Source: an uncultured Oscillospiraceae bacterium (lineage in GTDB: Bacteria > Bacillota > Clostridia > Oscillospirales > Acutalibacteraceae). Taken from it: DNA of 55,022 nucleotides. The DNA is taken from contig URGH01000006.1 in NCBI GenBank assembly GCA_900547305.1, positions 1 through 55,022 of the forward strand. The letters run 5' to 3'. Each line of letters opens with the position of its first letter. The stretch's first letter is position 1. This document shows positions 44,984-52,262 of this stretch, piece after piece. Below the pieces are notes generated by a model. That model ran no database searches. It saw only the letters and a program-made list of their open reading frames with translations, and was not told the DNA's origin. The position numbers and the translations under genes were made by a program.

Positions 44984-45057
44984 TGGCTGGGGAATAGGGA
45001 TTCGAACCCCAACAAACAGAGTCAGAGTCTGTCGTGCTACCGTTACACAATTCCCCA
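44984..45057 (-). tRNA. tRNA-Gln (anticodon CTG)
   Basis: The minus strand folds as a full cloverleaf of 74 bases including an encoded CCA: acceptor stem TGGGGAA with TTCCCCA, D arm with AACGGTA loop, anticodon stem ACAGA/TCTGT with loop CTCTGAC (anticodon CTG, decoding CAG), and T arm with TTCGAAT. A consensus promoter lies directly upstream. Confidence 0.96.
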
Positions 45058-45074
45058 AAATCGGCAACATGATT

Positions 45075-45102
45075 ATTATATCAGATTTTTTAAAAAAGTC
45101 AA
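45075..45102 (-). promoter_or_regulatory. Promoter of tRNA-Gln
   Basis: TTGACT (45097-45102) and TATAAT (45075-45080) on the minus strand, 16 bases apart, about 18 bases before the tRNA 5' end. Confidence 0.85.
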
Positions 45103-45178
45103 GTACTTTTTTTGCAATCAAATAAATTATGTAGCAAAAAGTTAATATAAGGCATATATTGATTAAATGTGATACTTT

Positions 45179-45655
45179 ATGAATATTTTATGCGAAATTA
45201 TAAATCAGCCGGCAAAAGCCGCCGCCTATGTTCGCGGCAGCGAAAAATACCCCGATATATGCGGCAAAGTGGCGTTTTACCCCATAGGCAATGCCGTTTT
45301 GGTGCGTTCGGAAATTATGGGACTGCCCAAAACCGACAACAAATGCGACGGTTCGATTTTTGCCTTTCATATTCACGGCGGTTCGGCGTGCTCGGGAACA
45401 GCCGAAGACCCGTTTGCAAACGCAGGTATGCACTATAACACCGATAACTGCAAGCACCCGTATCACGCGGGTGATATGCCGCCGCTTTTCGGTGTGAACG
45501 GAAACGCGCTTATGCTTTTTATGACCGACAGGTTTACTATTGACGAAATAATCGGAAAAACGGTTATAATACATGCGAAACCCGACGATTTTGTAACTCA
45601 ACCGTCGGGCAACGCGGGCGAAAAAATAGCCTGCGGGGTAATTTCAAGAGAGTAG
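45179..45655 (+). CDS. Cu/Zn superoxide dismutase-family protein without signal peptide
   Basis: The 158-residue protein shows the Cu/Zn-SOD fold motifs. Copper ligands are His64, His66 (FHIHG), His85 and His132; zinc ligands are His85, His93, His96 and Asp99; Cys71 and Cys152 would form the conserved disulfide. Two deviations are visible: the zinc loop is about six residues shorter between the last two histidines, and the catalytic-channel Arg near the C terminus is Lys149 (NAGEKIACGV). No signal peptide is present, so it would be cytoplasmic. No clear ribosome binding site precedes ATG 45179. It converges with peptidase T, ending 3 bases from it. Confidence 0.85.
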   Translation: MNILCEIINQPAKAAAYVRGSEKYPDICGKVAFYPIGNAVLVRSEIMGLPKTDNKCDGSIFAFHIHGGSACSGTAEDPFANAGMHYNTDNCKHPYHAGDMPPLFGVNGNALMLFMTDRFTIDEIIGKTVIIHAKPDDFVTQPSGNAGEKIACGVISRE

Positions 45656-45658
45656 TGC

Positions 45659-46828
45659 TTAAATTTTAATAATATTAATAATTACCTCGGTCATTTTTTC
45701 AAGACCTCTTATAGGTATAGTCTCGTAAATGCTGTGCAAATTCATGCCGCCTGTTGACAGATTAGGACAGGGCAGACCCTCAAACGAAAGCCGTGCGCCG
45801 TCCGTTCCGCCGCGTATAGGCTCTATTACGGGTTCAATACCCGCCGCGCGCATAGCTTTCTCGGCACGTTCCACCGTTTCGGGGTATTTTGCAATGATCT
45901 CCGCCATGTTGAAATAACTGTCGGTCACGGCTGTTTCAAAGGTGCCCTCGCCGTATTTTCTATTAAGATATTCCGCCGCGTTCACAACAAACTGCTTGCG
46001 TTTTTCAAAACTTTGCCTGTCAAAGTCTCTTATAATCATTGAAAGGTGCGCCTCGGTTTCCGAGCCCGAAATATCATTCACATGGTAAAATCCCTCATAG
46101 CCTTCGGTATGCGACGGAGTTTCCGCCTGCGGCAGCATGTTGATAAATTCATTAAGGTACAGTATAGCGTTGCGCATTTTGTTTTTAGCTGAGCCGGGGT
46201 GGGTATTTACACCGCGCACCGTAAGCTCCGCCGCAGCGGCGTTAAAGTTTTCGGCCTGAATACCGCCCAGTTCTTCCCCGTCCACCGTGTAGGCAAAATC
46301 CGCGCCGAAGCGCTCAAAATCAAATTTGTCGGCGCCCCTGCCGATTTCCTCGTCGGGCGTAAAGCCAATACTTATTTTCCCGTGCTTTAGGGTGCTATCC
46401 GAAATTATTTTCTCACACGCGGCAATAATTTCGGCGATTCCCGCCTTATCATCGGAGCCTAAAAGCGTTGTTCCGTCGGTAACAATAAGCTCTTCCCCTA
46501 TGTACTTTTTATCAACCATGGGGGCGTTCGTGCCGTCAAACCTTATAATTTGCGGCTTCACATTTCTGCCGCTTACATCGGGCGAGGTATCCATGTGTGC
46601 AATAAGCCCTATTTTCGGTGAGTTTTCACACCCCGCAGTTGCCTGAATATGCCCGTAAACATAGCCGTTTTCATCCCTTGCGGCGTCTGTTATTCCTATG
46701 CCTTTAAGCTCGTTTACAAGATAATCGGCAAATGAAAGCTGGCAGTCGGTTGACGGACATGCCCCGCTCTTTTCATCGGAAGTAGTTTCAAATTTGACGT
46801 AATTTATAAATCTTTCCGTTGCATTCAT
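45659..46828 (-). CDS. pepT: Peptidase T (tripeptide aminopeptidase, M20 family)
   Basis: The 389-residue metallopeptidase removes N-terminal residues from tripeptides in the cytoplasm. Start ATG 46828 is set by AAGGGG; a longer start would sit inside the promoter. Zinc ligands and catalytic acids are visible in AHMDTSP, LGSDDKAGIAEI, FTPDEEIGRGAD and YTVDGEELGG, and the C-terminal GTDGARLSFEGLPCPNLSTGG is the PepT signature. It has its own promoter (46854-46882). Confidence 0.95.
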   Translation of the reverse strand: MNATERFINYVKFETTSDEKSGACPSTDCQLSFADYLVNELKGIGITDAARDENGYVYGHIQATAGCENSPKIGLIAHMDTSPDVSGRNVKPQIIRFDGTNAPMVDKKYIGEELIVTDGTTLLGSDDKAGIAEIIAACEKIISDSTLKHGKISIGFTPDEEIGRGADKFDFERFGADFAYTVDGEELGGIQAENFNAAAAELTVRGVNTHPGSAKNKMRNAILYLNEFINMLPQAETPSHTEGYEGFYHVNDISGSETEAHLSMIIRDFDRQSFEKRKQFVVNAAEYLNRKYGEGTFETAVTDSYFNMAEIIAKYPETVERAEKAMRAAGIEPVIEPIRGGTDGARLSFEGLPCPNLSTGGMNLHSIYETIPIRGLEKMTEVIINIIKI

Positions 46829-46853
46829 TTTAATTCCCCTTTTCAATATTTTG

Positions 46854-46882
46854 ATTATACCACTCAAAAAGAATTATTTCAA
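46854..46882 (-). promoter_or_regulatory. Promoter of pepT
   Basis: On the minus strand TTGAAA (46877-46882) and TATAAT (46854-46859) are 17 bases apart, about 20 bases before the ribosome binding site. Confidence 0.8.
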
Positions 46883-46899
46883 TATAAAACATTTACGGT

Positions 46900-47319
46900 T
46901 TAAGAGTCGGTATCCTGCTTAAAGGTAATTTCAGATATGCTGTCAAGCAAAACCGAGGCACCGTTCGTAAAAACGATTTCACGGTTATAGTCGTTGATTT
47001 TCTTTACCCTGCCGCAGATATTTACATACTCCCCGCCTGATTTTTTAATATCGGGTTTAAAATAGGTAATAATCACCTCGGGATTTTCGCGGATATTTTC
47101 GCGTATTTCGTTTATACGGCGGTTGAGCAGTTCCGTTTCGTACTCGCCGAGCTCCTGCTTTTCGTCCGTATACCTTGCCGCCTCGTTAACGTCGCTTTCA
47201 TAACCCGTAAGCGCCGCAAACGGAGCAAACTGCGCCGCCCTTGTTCCCCGCGGCATAGGTCGGCGCTTTTTTGATATATGGTGCGGCAGATTTATTATAT
47301 CGTCGTAATTCCCCGTCAT
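46900..47319 (-). CDS. YolD-like protein
   Basis: The 139-residue protein has the YolD-like pattern RGTRAAQFAPFAALTGYE at the N terminus and a small beta-rich C-terminal half (NDYNREIVFTNGASVLLDSISEI). YolD-like proteins are typically encoded next to Y-family DNA polymerases of the UvrX type, as here: the polymerase gene ends two bases before this start. AAGG lies upstream in the polymerase gene. Its role beside the polymerase is not established. Confidence 0.85.
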   Translation of the reverse strand: MTGNYDDIINLPHHISKKRRPMPRGTRAAQFAPFAALTGYESDVNEAARYTDEKQELGEYETELLNRRINEIRENIRENPEVIITYFKPDIKKSGGEYVNICGRVKKINDYNREIVFTNGASVLLDSISEITFKQDTDS

Positions 47320-47320
47320 G

Positions 47321-48808
47321 CTACGCCTTGTGTCCCCCTATCTGACCGTTTCTTTCAAGCGTTGTAGCGCCGTCCTGCAAATCAAGACCCTTTATAACAG
47401 CGTTTTTGCCGTACTTCCCCTTTATTTTCAGCATTGCCTTTTGCATTTTCTTTTCTTTTTCAAGCTCTGATAACTGCCTTGCGCGTTCTTTTTCCAGTTT
47501 TTCGTAATCGTCAAACAGGCTCATTTGCTCGTCTGTCTCGCGCACCTCGGTTTCGCTTATTAAGTGGTTGCAGGTAAGGCTCAGCTTTCGCACCGAAAGA
47601 TTTTTATTGACTATTTTTTCAAAAAGCTCTACGGTTTTCGCTGTTATCTCCCTTGTGGAAGAGGAATATTTTCCTATATTCACCGTTCCGTGAGCAGGCT
47701 TCGGCGCGCGTCTGCCATATCTGTCCGATACAATTTCGCCCGCGTATTTCTCCCCGTTTTTCAGGTTCTCAACATCATAAACAATATCAAGCACGATCTG
47801 GTCGGTGACAAGCCCTTTTTCAACCAAATCGAGGGTTGATAATTCCGCCATTTCCTTTATAACTATAAGCGCTTTATCATACGGGTAGGGCGACTGCAAA
47901 ACCTGACCCGAGCTTGTGCTGTTATTTTCGGGCTTATACGCCTTAACCTCTGCTATTGTGCAGGGCTCCCAGCCCCATGCGTGGTCTATAAGCAGCTCGG
48001 CGTTTACCCCGAAAAGCTTATACAGCATATCCTCGTTCTCAATCGAGCAGCGCGCAATATCCCCCATTGTATAAACGGCGTTTGCTTCCAGTTTTTTGGC
48101 ATAGCCCGGTCCCACACGCCAAAAATCGGTTAACGGGCGATGCGACCAAAGCAAACGCCTATAACTCATTTCGTCAAGCTCCGCTATGCGAACGCCGTTT
48201 TTATCGGGTTCTATATGCTTTGCCATAATATCCATTGCAACCTTGCAAAGATACATATTTGTGCCTATTCCCGCGGTTGCGGTTATGCCCGTTTCCCTCA
48301 GTACGTCCGAAATCATGGTTTTCGCAAGCTCGCGCGCCGACATTTTATAGGTATCAAGGTAATGCGTCGCGTCGATAAACACCTCGTCTACACTGTAAGG
48401 ATATATGTCCTCGGGAGCGATATATTTAAGGTAAATACCGTAAATTTCAACGCTTATTTTCTTATAAAGCGCCATTCTCGGTTTTGCCGTTATAAATTCC
48501 AGTTCAAGCTCCGGGTGAGCGTCCAACTCGTTTTTATTGCTTGAAGAGCCTGTGAACTTTCTGCCGGGTGCTTTAAAACGTCTCGCGGCGTTTATTTCGT
48601 TTACTTTCTGCACAACCTCAAAAAGCCTTGCCCTGCCGCCTATACCGTATGCTTTAAGCGCGGGCGTTACCGCAAGGCATATTGTTTTTTCCGTCCGTTC
48701 CGAATCCGCAACGACAAGGTTGGTTGTAAGCGGGTCAAGCCCGAGCGTGGCACATTCGACAGACGCATAATAGCTTTTTAAATCTATGGCGATATATTTA
48801 CGTTCCAA
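47321..48808 (-). CDS. Y-family DNA polymerase (UvrX/UmuC-like)
   Basis: The 495-residue translesion polymerase starts at a TTG codon (48808) with AGAGGG six bases upstream. Catalytic acids are Asp9 in AIDLKSYYASVE and Asp141-Glu142 in YSVDEVFID. A helix-hairpin-helix region (DFWRVGPGYAKKL), a little-finger domain (about 300-420), and a beta-clamp binding motif QMSLF (428-432) follow. A charged helical tail of about 60 residues ends in QIGGHKA. It copies damaged templates. It forms a pair with the YolD-like gene. Between it and the LysR gene upstream lies a terminator, and I see no SOS box next to it. Confidence 0.92.
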   Translation of the reverse strand: MERKYIAIDLKSYYASVECATLGLDPLTTNLVVADSERTEKTICLAVTPALKAYGIGGRARLFEVVQKVNEINAARRFKAPGRKFTGSSSNKNELDAHPELELEFITAKPRMALYKKISVEIYGIYLKYIAPEDIYPYSVDEVFIDATHYLDTYKMSARELAKTMISDVLRETGITATAGIGTNMYLCKVAMDIMAKHIEPDKNGVRIAELDEMSYRRLLWSHRPLTDFWRVGPGYAKKLEANAVYTMGDIARCSIENEDMLYKLFGVNAELLIDHAWGWEPCTIAEVKAYKPENNSTSSGQVLQSPYPYDKALIVIKEMAELSTLDLVEKGLVTDQIVLDIVYDVENLKNGEKYAGEIVSDRYGRRAPKPAHGTVNIGKYSSSTREITAKTVELFEKIVNKNLSVRKLSLTCNHLISETEVRETDEQMSLFDDYEKLEKERARQLSELEKEKKMQKAMLKIKGKYGKNAVIKGLDLQDGATTLERNGQIGGHKA

Positions 48809-48840
48809 AACGCGCCCTCTTTCTTAATGCGCAAAAAAAC

Positions 48841-48884
48841 GGACAAAACAACCCGAGCGCAAAAGCACCCTTATTGTTTTGCCC
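48841..48884 (-). terminator. Terminator after the LysR gene
   Basis: An 11-bp stem (one G.U pair) with a 22-base loop is followed on the minus strand by G and seven T residues, starting 10 bases after the LysR stop and directly before the Y-family polymerase gene. Confidence 0.75.
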
Positions 48885-48893
48885 GATCTCGCC

Positions 48894-49817
48894 TTAAAGA
48901 TACTTACGCTTTGCGTTGCAAACCTCGGTTATAAAAGTGCTGTCAAGGTCGGACAGCCTGTAACCGTTGCGGTAAATCAAAACATCCATGTAAATTTTAT
49001 CATTATCCTTGCAGTCCCGCTGAATTAAATCATATTTTTCGTAAAGACTTTCGGGCACAGGCGATACCCACATAAACGAGTCGGTTACCGATTGAAGAAT
49101 TCTGAACTGACTGCCGCGCTCAAAAATATAAATGTGCTTGTCCGCCCCGCCCGAAAGCTCTTCTTTTTTTATATCTATAAGCGGCAGCGATGGAACATAC
49201 GGGTCGGCATGGCTTATTTCGGTAAAGGGCATTAAATCCTTGCAGAATATTTCTTTTTTACCCGCCAGCGGGTGCTCCTTTGACATAAGCAGGCGGTATT
49301 TAAAATCGGTTATAATTTCGGCGTTCAGGTGCTTTTCCTCAAACATAGATTTGAAATATTTTTCAAAAGCCAACTGAAAACGTACTATTCCGAGGTTATA
49401 ATCGCCCTTTACGACATTATTCACCGTGCGCCATGAATTAGTTTCCTTATAGAATATTTCCGCAGGTATATCCCTGTTTATGCTTTTGGCAAACTCGGCG
49501 AATGCGTATGAAATATAGCTTGCCCTAGGCACGCAGACCGAAAAGCGCTGCTTCGGCTTGCGCCCGTTTTTGTAAATATCCTCTACCTCTTCAACCTGAC
49601 TGATAATTCTGCGGGCATACTGTAAAAATTCCTCGCCCTCGGGAGTAATTGTTATTCCCTTTGAATTACGGTTGAAAATGGTAATGCCGAGACTTTCTTC
49701 AAGCTCCTTTACGGCGCGGGACAAATTAGGCTGCCCCATATAGAGATTCTCCGCCGCACGGCTTATAGACTTTGTATTTGCAATTTCCACCGCATATTTC
49801 AGATGTAAAATATTCAC
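48894..49817 (-). CDS. LysR-family transcriptional regulator
   Basis: The 307-residue regulator begins with the LysR winged helix (HLKYAVEIANTKSISRAAENLYMGQPNLSRAVKELEESLGITIFNR) and continues into the effector-binding fold (about 90-300). The start is a GTG (49817) with AGGGG seven bases upstream. It is the last gene in the lexA-led unit, 21 bases after the acetyltransferase gene, and is followed by a terminator. Target genes are unknown. Confidence 0.92.
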   Translation of the reverse strand: MNILHLKYAVEIANTKSISRAAENLYMGQPNLSRAVKELEESLGITIFNRNSKGITITPEGEEFLQYARRIISQVEEVEDIYKNGRKPKQRFSVCVPRASYISYAFAEFAKSINRDIPAEIFYKETNSWRTVNNVVKGDYNLGIVRFQLAFEKYFKSMFEEKHLNAEIITDFKYRLLMSKEHPLAGKKEIFCKDLMPFTEISHADPYVPSLPLIDIKKEELSGGADKHIYIFERGSQFRILQSVTDSFMWVSPVPESLYEKYDLIQRDCKDNDKIYMDVLIYRNGYRLSDLDSTFITEVCNAKRKYL

Positions 49818-49838
49818 ACCGACACCCCTTTTATATGT

Positions 49839-50384
49839 TTAAAGTTCCAGCCTCATATAAATAAGCTCCTGAAAGCCTGTTGTACGCGAGCGAAAACCCT
49901 GCGGGTTTCTGCCGTATTCCTTAAATCCTATTTTTTCATAAAGCGCCACAGCCGACTTGTTTTCGGCAACCGCATTAAGCTCCAGCTGCGAATACCCCGC
50001 CGCCCTTGCGCACTCAATGCAGGCTTTTGTCAGCGCCGAGCCTATGCCGAGCCCCCAGTATTCCTTTACTATTCCTATACCGAAATCCGCGCGGTGGCTT
50101 ATTTTGAATTTACCGCCCACAGCGTCAATTCCCGCCGTACCTACAATTTTACCGTTTATTTCAGCCACGATTTCAATTTCGTTTTTACTCTCGGTTTTTT
50201 CTTTCAAAAACTCCGATTCCTGCGCTGCGGTAAAGCTGTTTTCATCGGGATAAGTAAGCATAAAATCGGTTTCAGCGTGCGTTTTATTGAAAACCTCAAG
50301 CACATGTTCCCCGTCCTGCTCAGTACCGTTTCTTAAAGTGCATATATCGCCGTTTTTAAGTGTGATTTTTTTATTGTATATCAT
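49839..50384 (-). CDS. GNAT-family N-acetyltransferase
   Basis: The 181-residue protein has the GNAT core: strand-turn KEYWGLGIGSALTKACIECA (acetyl-CoA pyrophosphate loop Q/R-x-x-G-x-G/A variant) and ELNAVAENKSAVALYEKIGFKEYG. The substrate (protein or small amine) cannot be inferred. Its ATG overlaps the stop of the queT-like gene by four bases, so the two are coupled. Confidence 0.9.
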   Translation of the reverse strand: MIYNKKITLKNGDICTLRNGTEQDGEHVLEVFNKTHAETDFMLTYPDENSFTAAQESEFLKEKTESKNEIEIVAEINGKIVGTAGIDAVGGKFKISHRADFGIGIVKEYWGLGIGSALTKACIECARAAGYSQLELNAVAENKSAVALYEKIGFKEYGRNPQGFRSRTTGFQELIYMRLEL

Positions 50385-50917
50385 AATTTATCACCGTTTT
50401 CGGGCTTTCTTTTAAAAAGCCCGTTTTTTTCTATCACTAAATAAAATGGTATTCCCAGCCCCACGCAAATAACAAGTTCGCCGAGACCCACCTGCAATGC
50501 GGAAATTGCAAAGCCCCAAAGCAGATTGCCCTCGGGCAGGAAGAATATCGCGATTTCAAGCCCGATAACAAGCGCGTTTATTATTACGGGCGGAAACATT
50601 GAAAGCAGAGGTATGCCCCCCAATTTAATATTTCTGAAAAAATAGGTAAGCAATGCGGCGATAACCGTAGCCGAAGTGCCGAAAATCATATCAAGCGGGT
50701 TGAAGGACGCGATATTCGCAATAAAGCACCCTACCGCAACGCCGGGAATAGCCGCGGACGTGAATACCGGCAAAATAGTAAGCACCTCGGAAACGCGGAA
50801 CTGCACGGGACCGAATGCGAGATTAAAAATATTACTTAAAAACGTAAGCCCGACATACAGCGCGGCAATCAGCGCGCCCGTTATTATATAATTTATTCTT
50901 TCCCGTGATTTGGACAT
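50381..50917 (-). CDS. queT: QueT-like ECF transporter substrate-binding membrane protein
   Basis: The 178-residue protein has about five membrane helices and the family signature FGPVQFRVSEVLTILPVF. QueT proteins are the S components of energy-coupling-factor importers thought to bring in queuosine precursors (preQ0/preQ1 or queuine); the shared ECF module would be encoded elsewhere. It is 4 bases after rnhA and coupled to the GNAT gene downstream. The link to queuosine is from the family, not shown here. Confidence 0.88.
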   Translation of the reverse strand: MSKSRERINYIITGALIAALYVGLTFLSNIFNLAFGPVQFRVSEVLTILPVFTSAAIPGVAVGCFIANIASFNPLDMIFGTSATVIAALLTYFFRNIKLGGIPLLSMFPPVIINALVIGLEIAIFFLPEGNLLWGFAISALQVGLGELVICVGLGIPFYLVIEKNGLFKRKPENGDKL

Positions 50918-50921
50918 TTCT

Positions 50922-51368
50922 CTACATCTCTTTCAGATTTTTATAATATTCCACCGCCAGGCGGTCGCACCGCTCGTTTTCGGGATGCCCCGCGTGACCC
51001 TTTACCCACTCGATTTTAACCTCGTGTTCGTTTAAAAGCTCTAGCAGGCGTTCCCATAAATCGGAATTGAGCGCCGGCTTTTTATCGGACTTTATCCAGT
51101 TATTTTTCTGCCAGCTTTCCGCCCAGCCCTTAATAATTCCGTCGGCAACGTATTTTGAATCGGTAACCAGTTTTACCACGCAGGGTTCTTTAAGCGCTTC
51201 AAGCCCTTTTATGGCGGCGGTAAGCTCCATGCGGTTATTCGTGGTTTCCCTTTCGCCGCCCGAAAGCTCCTTTTCGTGCCGGCCGTAGCGCAGAACCACG
51301 CCCCACCCGCCGGGACCCGGATTGCCCGAGCACGCGCCGTCGGTAAAAAGCTCAATATATTTTTTCAT
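50922..51368 (-). CDS. rnhA: Ribonuclease HI
   Basis: The 148-residue enzyme cuts the RNA strand of RNA-DNA hybrids. All four catalytic acids are present: Asp10 (FTDGACSGNPGPGGWG), Glu48 (NRMELTA), Asp70 (VTDSKYV) and Asp135, plus the conserved His125 (KGHAGH). Length is that of the compact bacterial type. GAGGA lies before ATG 51368, ten bases after lexA ends, so it is in the lexA unit. Confidence 0.97.
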   Translation of the reverse strand: MKKYIELFTDGACSGNPGPGGWGVVLRYGRHEKELSGGERETTNNRMELTAAIKGLEALKEPCVVKLVTDSKYVADGIIKGWAESWQKNNWIKSDKKPALNSDLWERLLELLNEHEVKIEWVKGHAGHPENERCDRLAVEYYKNLKEM

Positions 51369-51378
51369 AAAAATATCC

Positions 51379-51966
51379 TCAATACTTCCTGAAACAGCCT
51401 ATCACCTTACCGATGACGTGCGGGTCTTCGGGGTATATGGGCGAATAATCGGGGTTTTCGGGCATGAAAATTATCTGCCCATCCTTAATAAGCAGGCGCT
51501 TTACGGTTGCCTCGTCCCCGTCCATTCCTATTACAATATCCCCGTTTCGGCAGGTGCGGTTTTTATCGGCTATTATAATATCGCCGTCAAGTATTCCCGC
51601 GTCGCGCATGGAAAGCCCCGAAACGCGCAGGGCGAAAAGCCCCTCGGAATTTTTTGAGGGATACGGTATATAATCCTCAATTTCCTCAACCGCCAGTATA
51701 GGCTGACCCGCCGTAATTCTGCCGACTACCGGCACAAACGAAGAATCATACTCCATATCAAGCCTTATGGCGCGGGAAGACTTCGCGTCTCTTACTATAT
51801 ACCCCTCGTCTTCCAATATGCTTAAAATGGAATGGACGGTAGAGGTGGATTTTATTCCCGTGGCGGCGCATATTTCCCTGACTGTGGGCGGAATGCCGCC
51901 GTTCATTTCTCTTATAAGATAATTATATACAGCAAGCTGTTTTTCGGTAAGCGGTGATTTAGACAT
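51379..51966 (-). CDS. lexA: LexA repressor of the SOS response
   Basis: The 195-residue repressor has an N-terminal winged helix (LTEKQLAVYNYLIREMNGGIPPTVREICAATGI) and the S24 self-cleavage domain: scissile Ala86-Gly87 (RITAGQP), Ser119 (GLSM) and Lys156 (VKRL). Start ATG 51966 is set by GGAGG eight bases upstream, close to the SOS box. It controls its own promoter and DNA repair genes. It heads a unit with rnhA, queT-like, GNAT and LysR genes. Confidence 0.97.
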   Translation of the reverse strand: MSKSPLTEKQLAVYNYLIREMNGGIPPTVREICAATGIKSTSTVHSILSILEDEGYIVRDAKSSRAIRLDMEYDSSFVPVVGRITAGQPILAVEEIEDYIPYPSKNSEGLFALRVSGLSMRDAGILDGDIIIADKNRTCRNGDIVIGMDGDEATVKRLLIKDGQIIFMPENPDYSPIYPEDPHVIGKVIGCFRKY

Positions 51967-51977
51967 AATAAAACCTC

Positions 51978-51990
51978 CGAACTTTTGTTC
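51978..51990. promoter_or_regulatory. LexA-binding site (SOS box) in the lexA promoter
   Basis: CGAACTTTTGTTC fits the Gram-positive SOS box (GAAC-N4-GTTC, perfect half-sites). It lies just downstream of the -10 box of the lexA promoter and upstream of the ribosome binding site, so LexA can block its own transcription. Confidence 0.9.
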
Positions 51991-51994
51991 TTTT

Positions 51995-52023
51995 ATTATA
52001 CCATTTTTTTCTGCTGTCTGCAA
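51995..52023 (-). promoter_or_regulatory. Promoter of the lexA unit
   Basis: On the minus strand TTGCAG (52018-52023) and TATAAT (51995-52000) are 17 bases apart; the SOS box begins 5 bases after the -10 box. Confidence 0.85.
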
Positions 52024-52093
52024 CTGTTTTTTAAGCGCGGCGGAAAATTCAGGTATTCGGGCGGATTTATGAAAATACGGTTTAAGCGCATAC

Positions 52094-52122
52094 TTGACAA
52101 TATGCCGTTTATATGATAAAAT
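52094..52122 (+). promoter_or_regulatory. Promoter of the purine permease gene
   Basis: TTGACA (52094-52099) and TAAAAT (52117-52122) are 17 bases apart. Transcription should begin near 52129, at the base of the first leader hairpin. Confidence 0.82.
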
Positions 52123-52128
52123 TATCGA

Positions 52129-52213
52129 GGTTCGGGTGGGTTATAACAAACGCCCGAAACCGAGATTTTTTTGACCGACAGTTCCGGCACATTTATCCCA
52201 TAGATAAGTGTGT
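52129..52213 (+). ncRNA. Structured 5' leader of the purine permease mRNA (attenuator/riboswitch candidate)
   Basis: The leader can form two hairpins. The first (52129-52161; GGTTCGGGTG with CGCCCGAAACC, one bulged A) is followed after GAGA by seven T residues and looks like an intrinsic terminator only about 40 bases from the transcript start. The second (52187-52213; GCACATTTATC with GATAAGTGTGT, loop CCATA) precedes the ribosome binding site by about 35 bases. I do not recognise a known riboswitch class; purine riboswitch core sequences are absent. Confidence 0.45.
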
Positions 52214-52262
52214 CTTTACTTTTGCGGCAAAAGGATAATGTAAAAAGAGAGGAATTTTATTT

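Larger units (their letters stand above)
44816..45178. other. Intergenic region holding a terminator and a tRNA gene
   Basis: This 363-base interval contains the hairpin at 44927-44953, the minus-strand tRNA-Gln at 44984-45057 and its promoter at 45075-45102. The remaining sequence (44816-44926, 45103-45178) shows nothing else that I can support. Confidence 0.75.

Noticed and set aside
48809..48893. SOS box for the Y-family polymerase gene
   Set aside because: No GAAC-N4-GTTC or close variant is present in this short interval.
52123..52262. Purine riboswitch in the leader of the NCS2 permease
   Set aside because: The conserved joining sequences and loop motifs of the purine aptamer (such as the GTTTCTACC segment) are absent; only two simple hairpins are supported.
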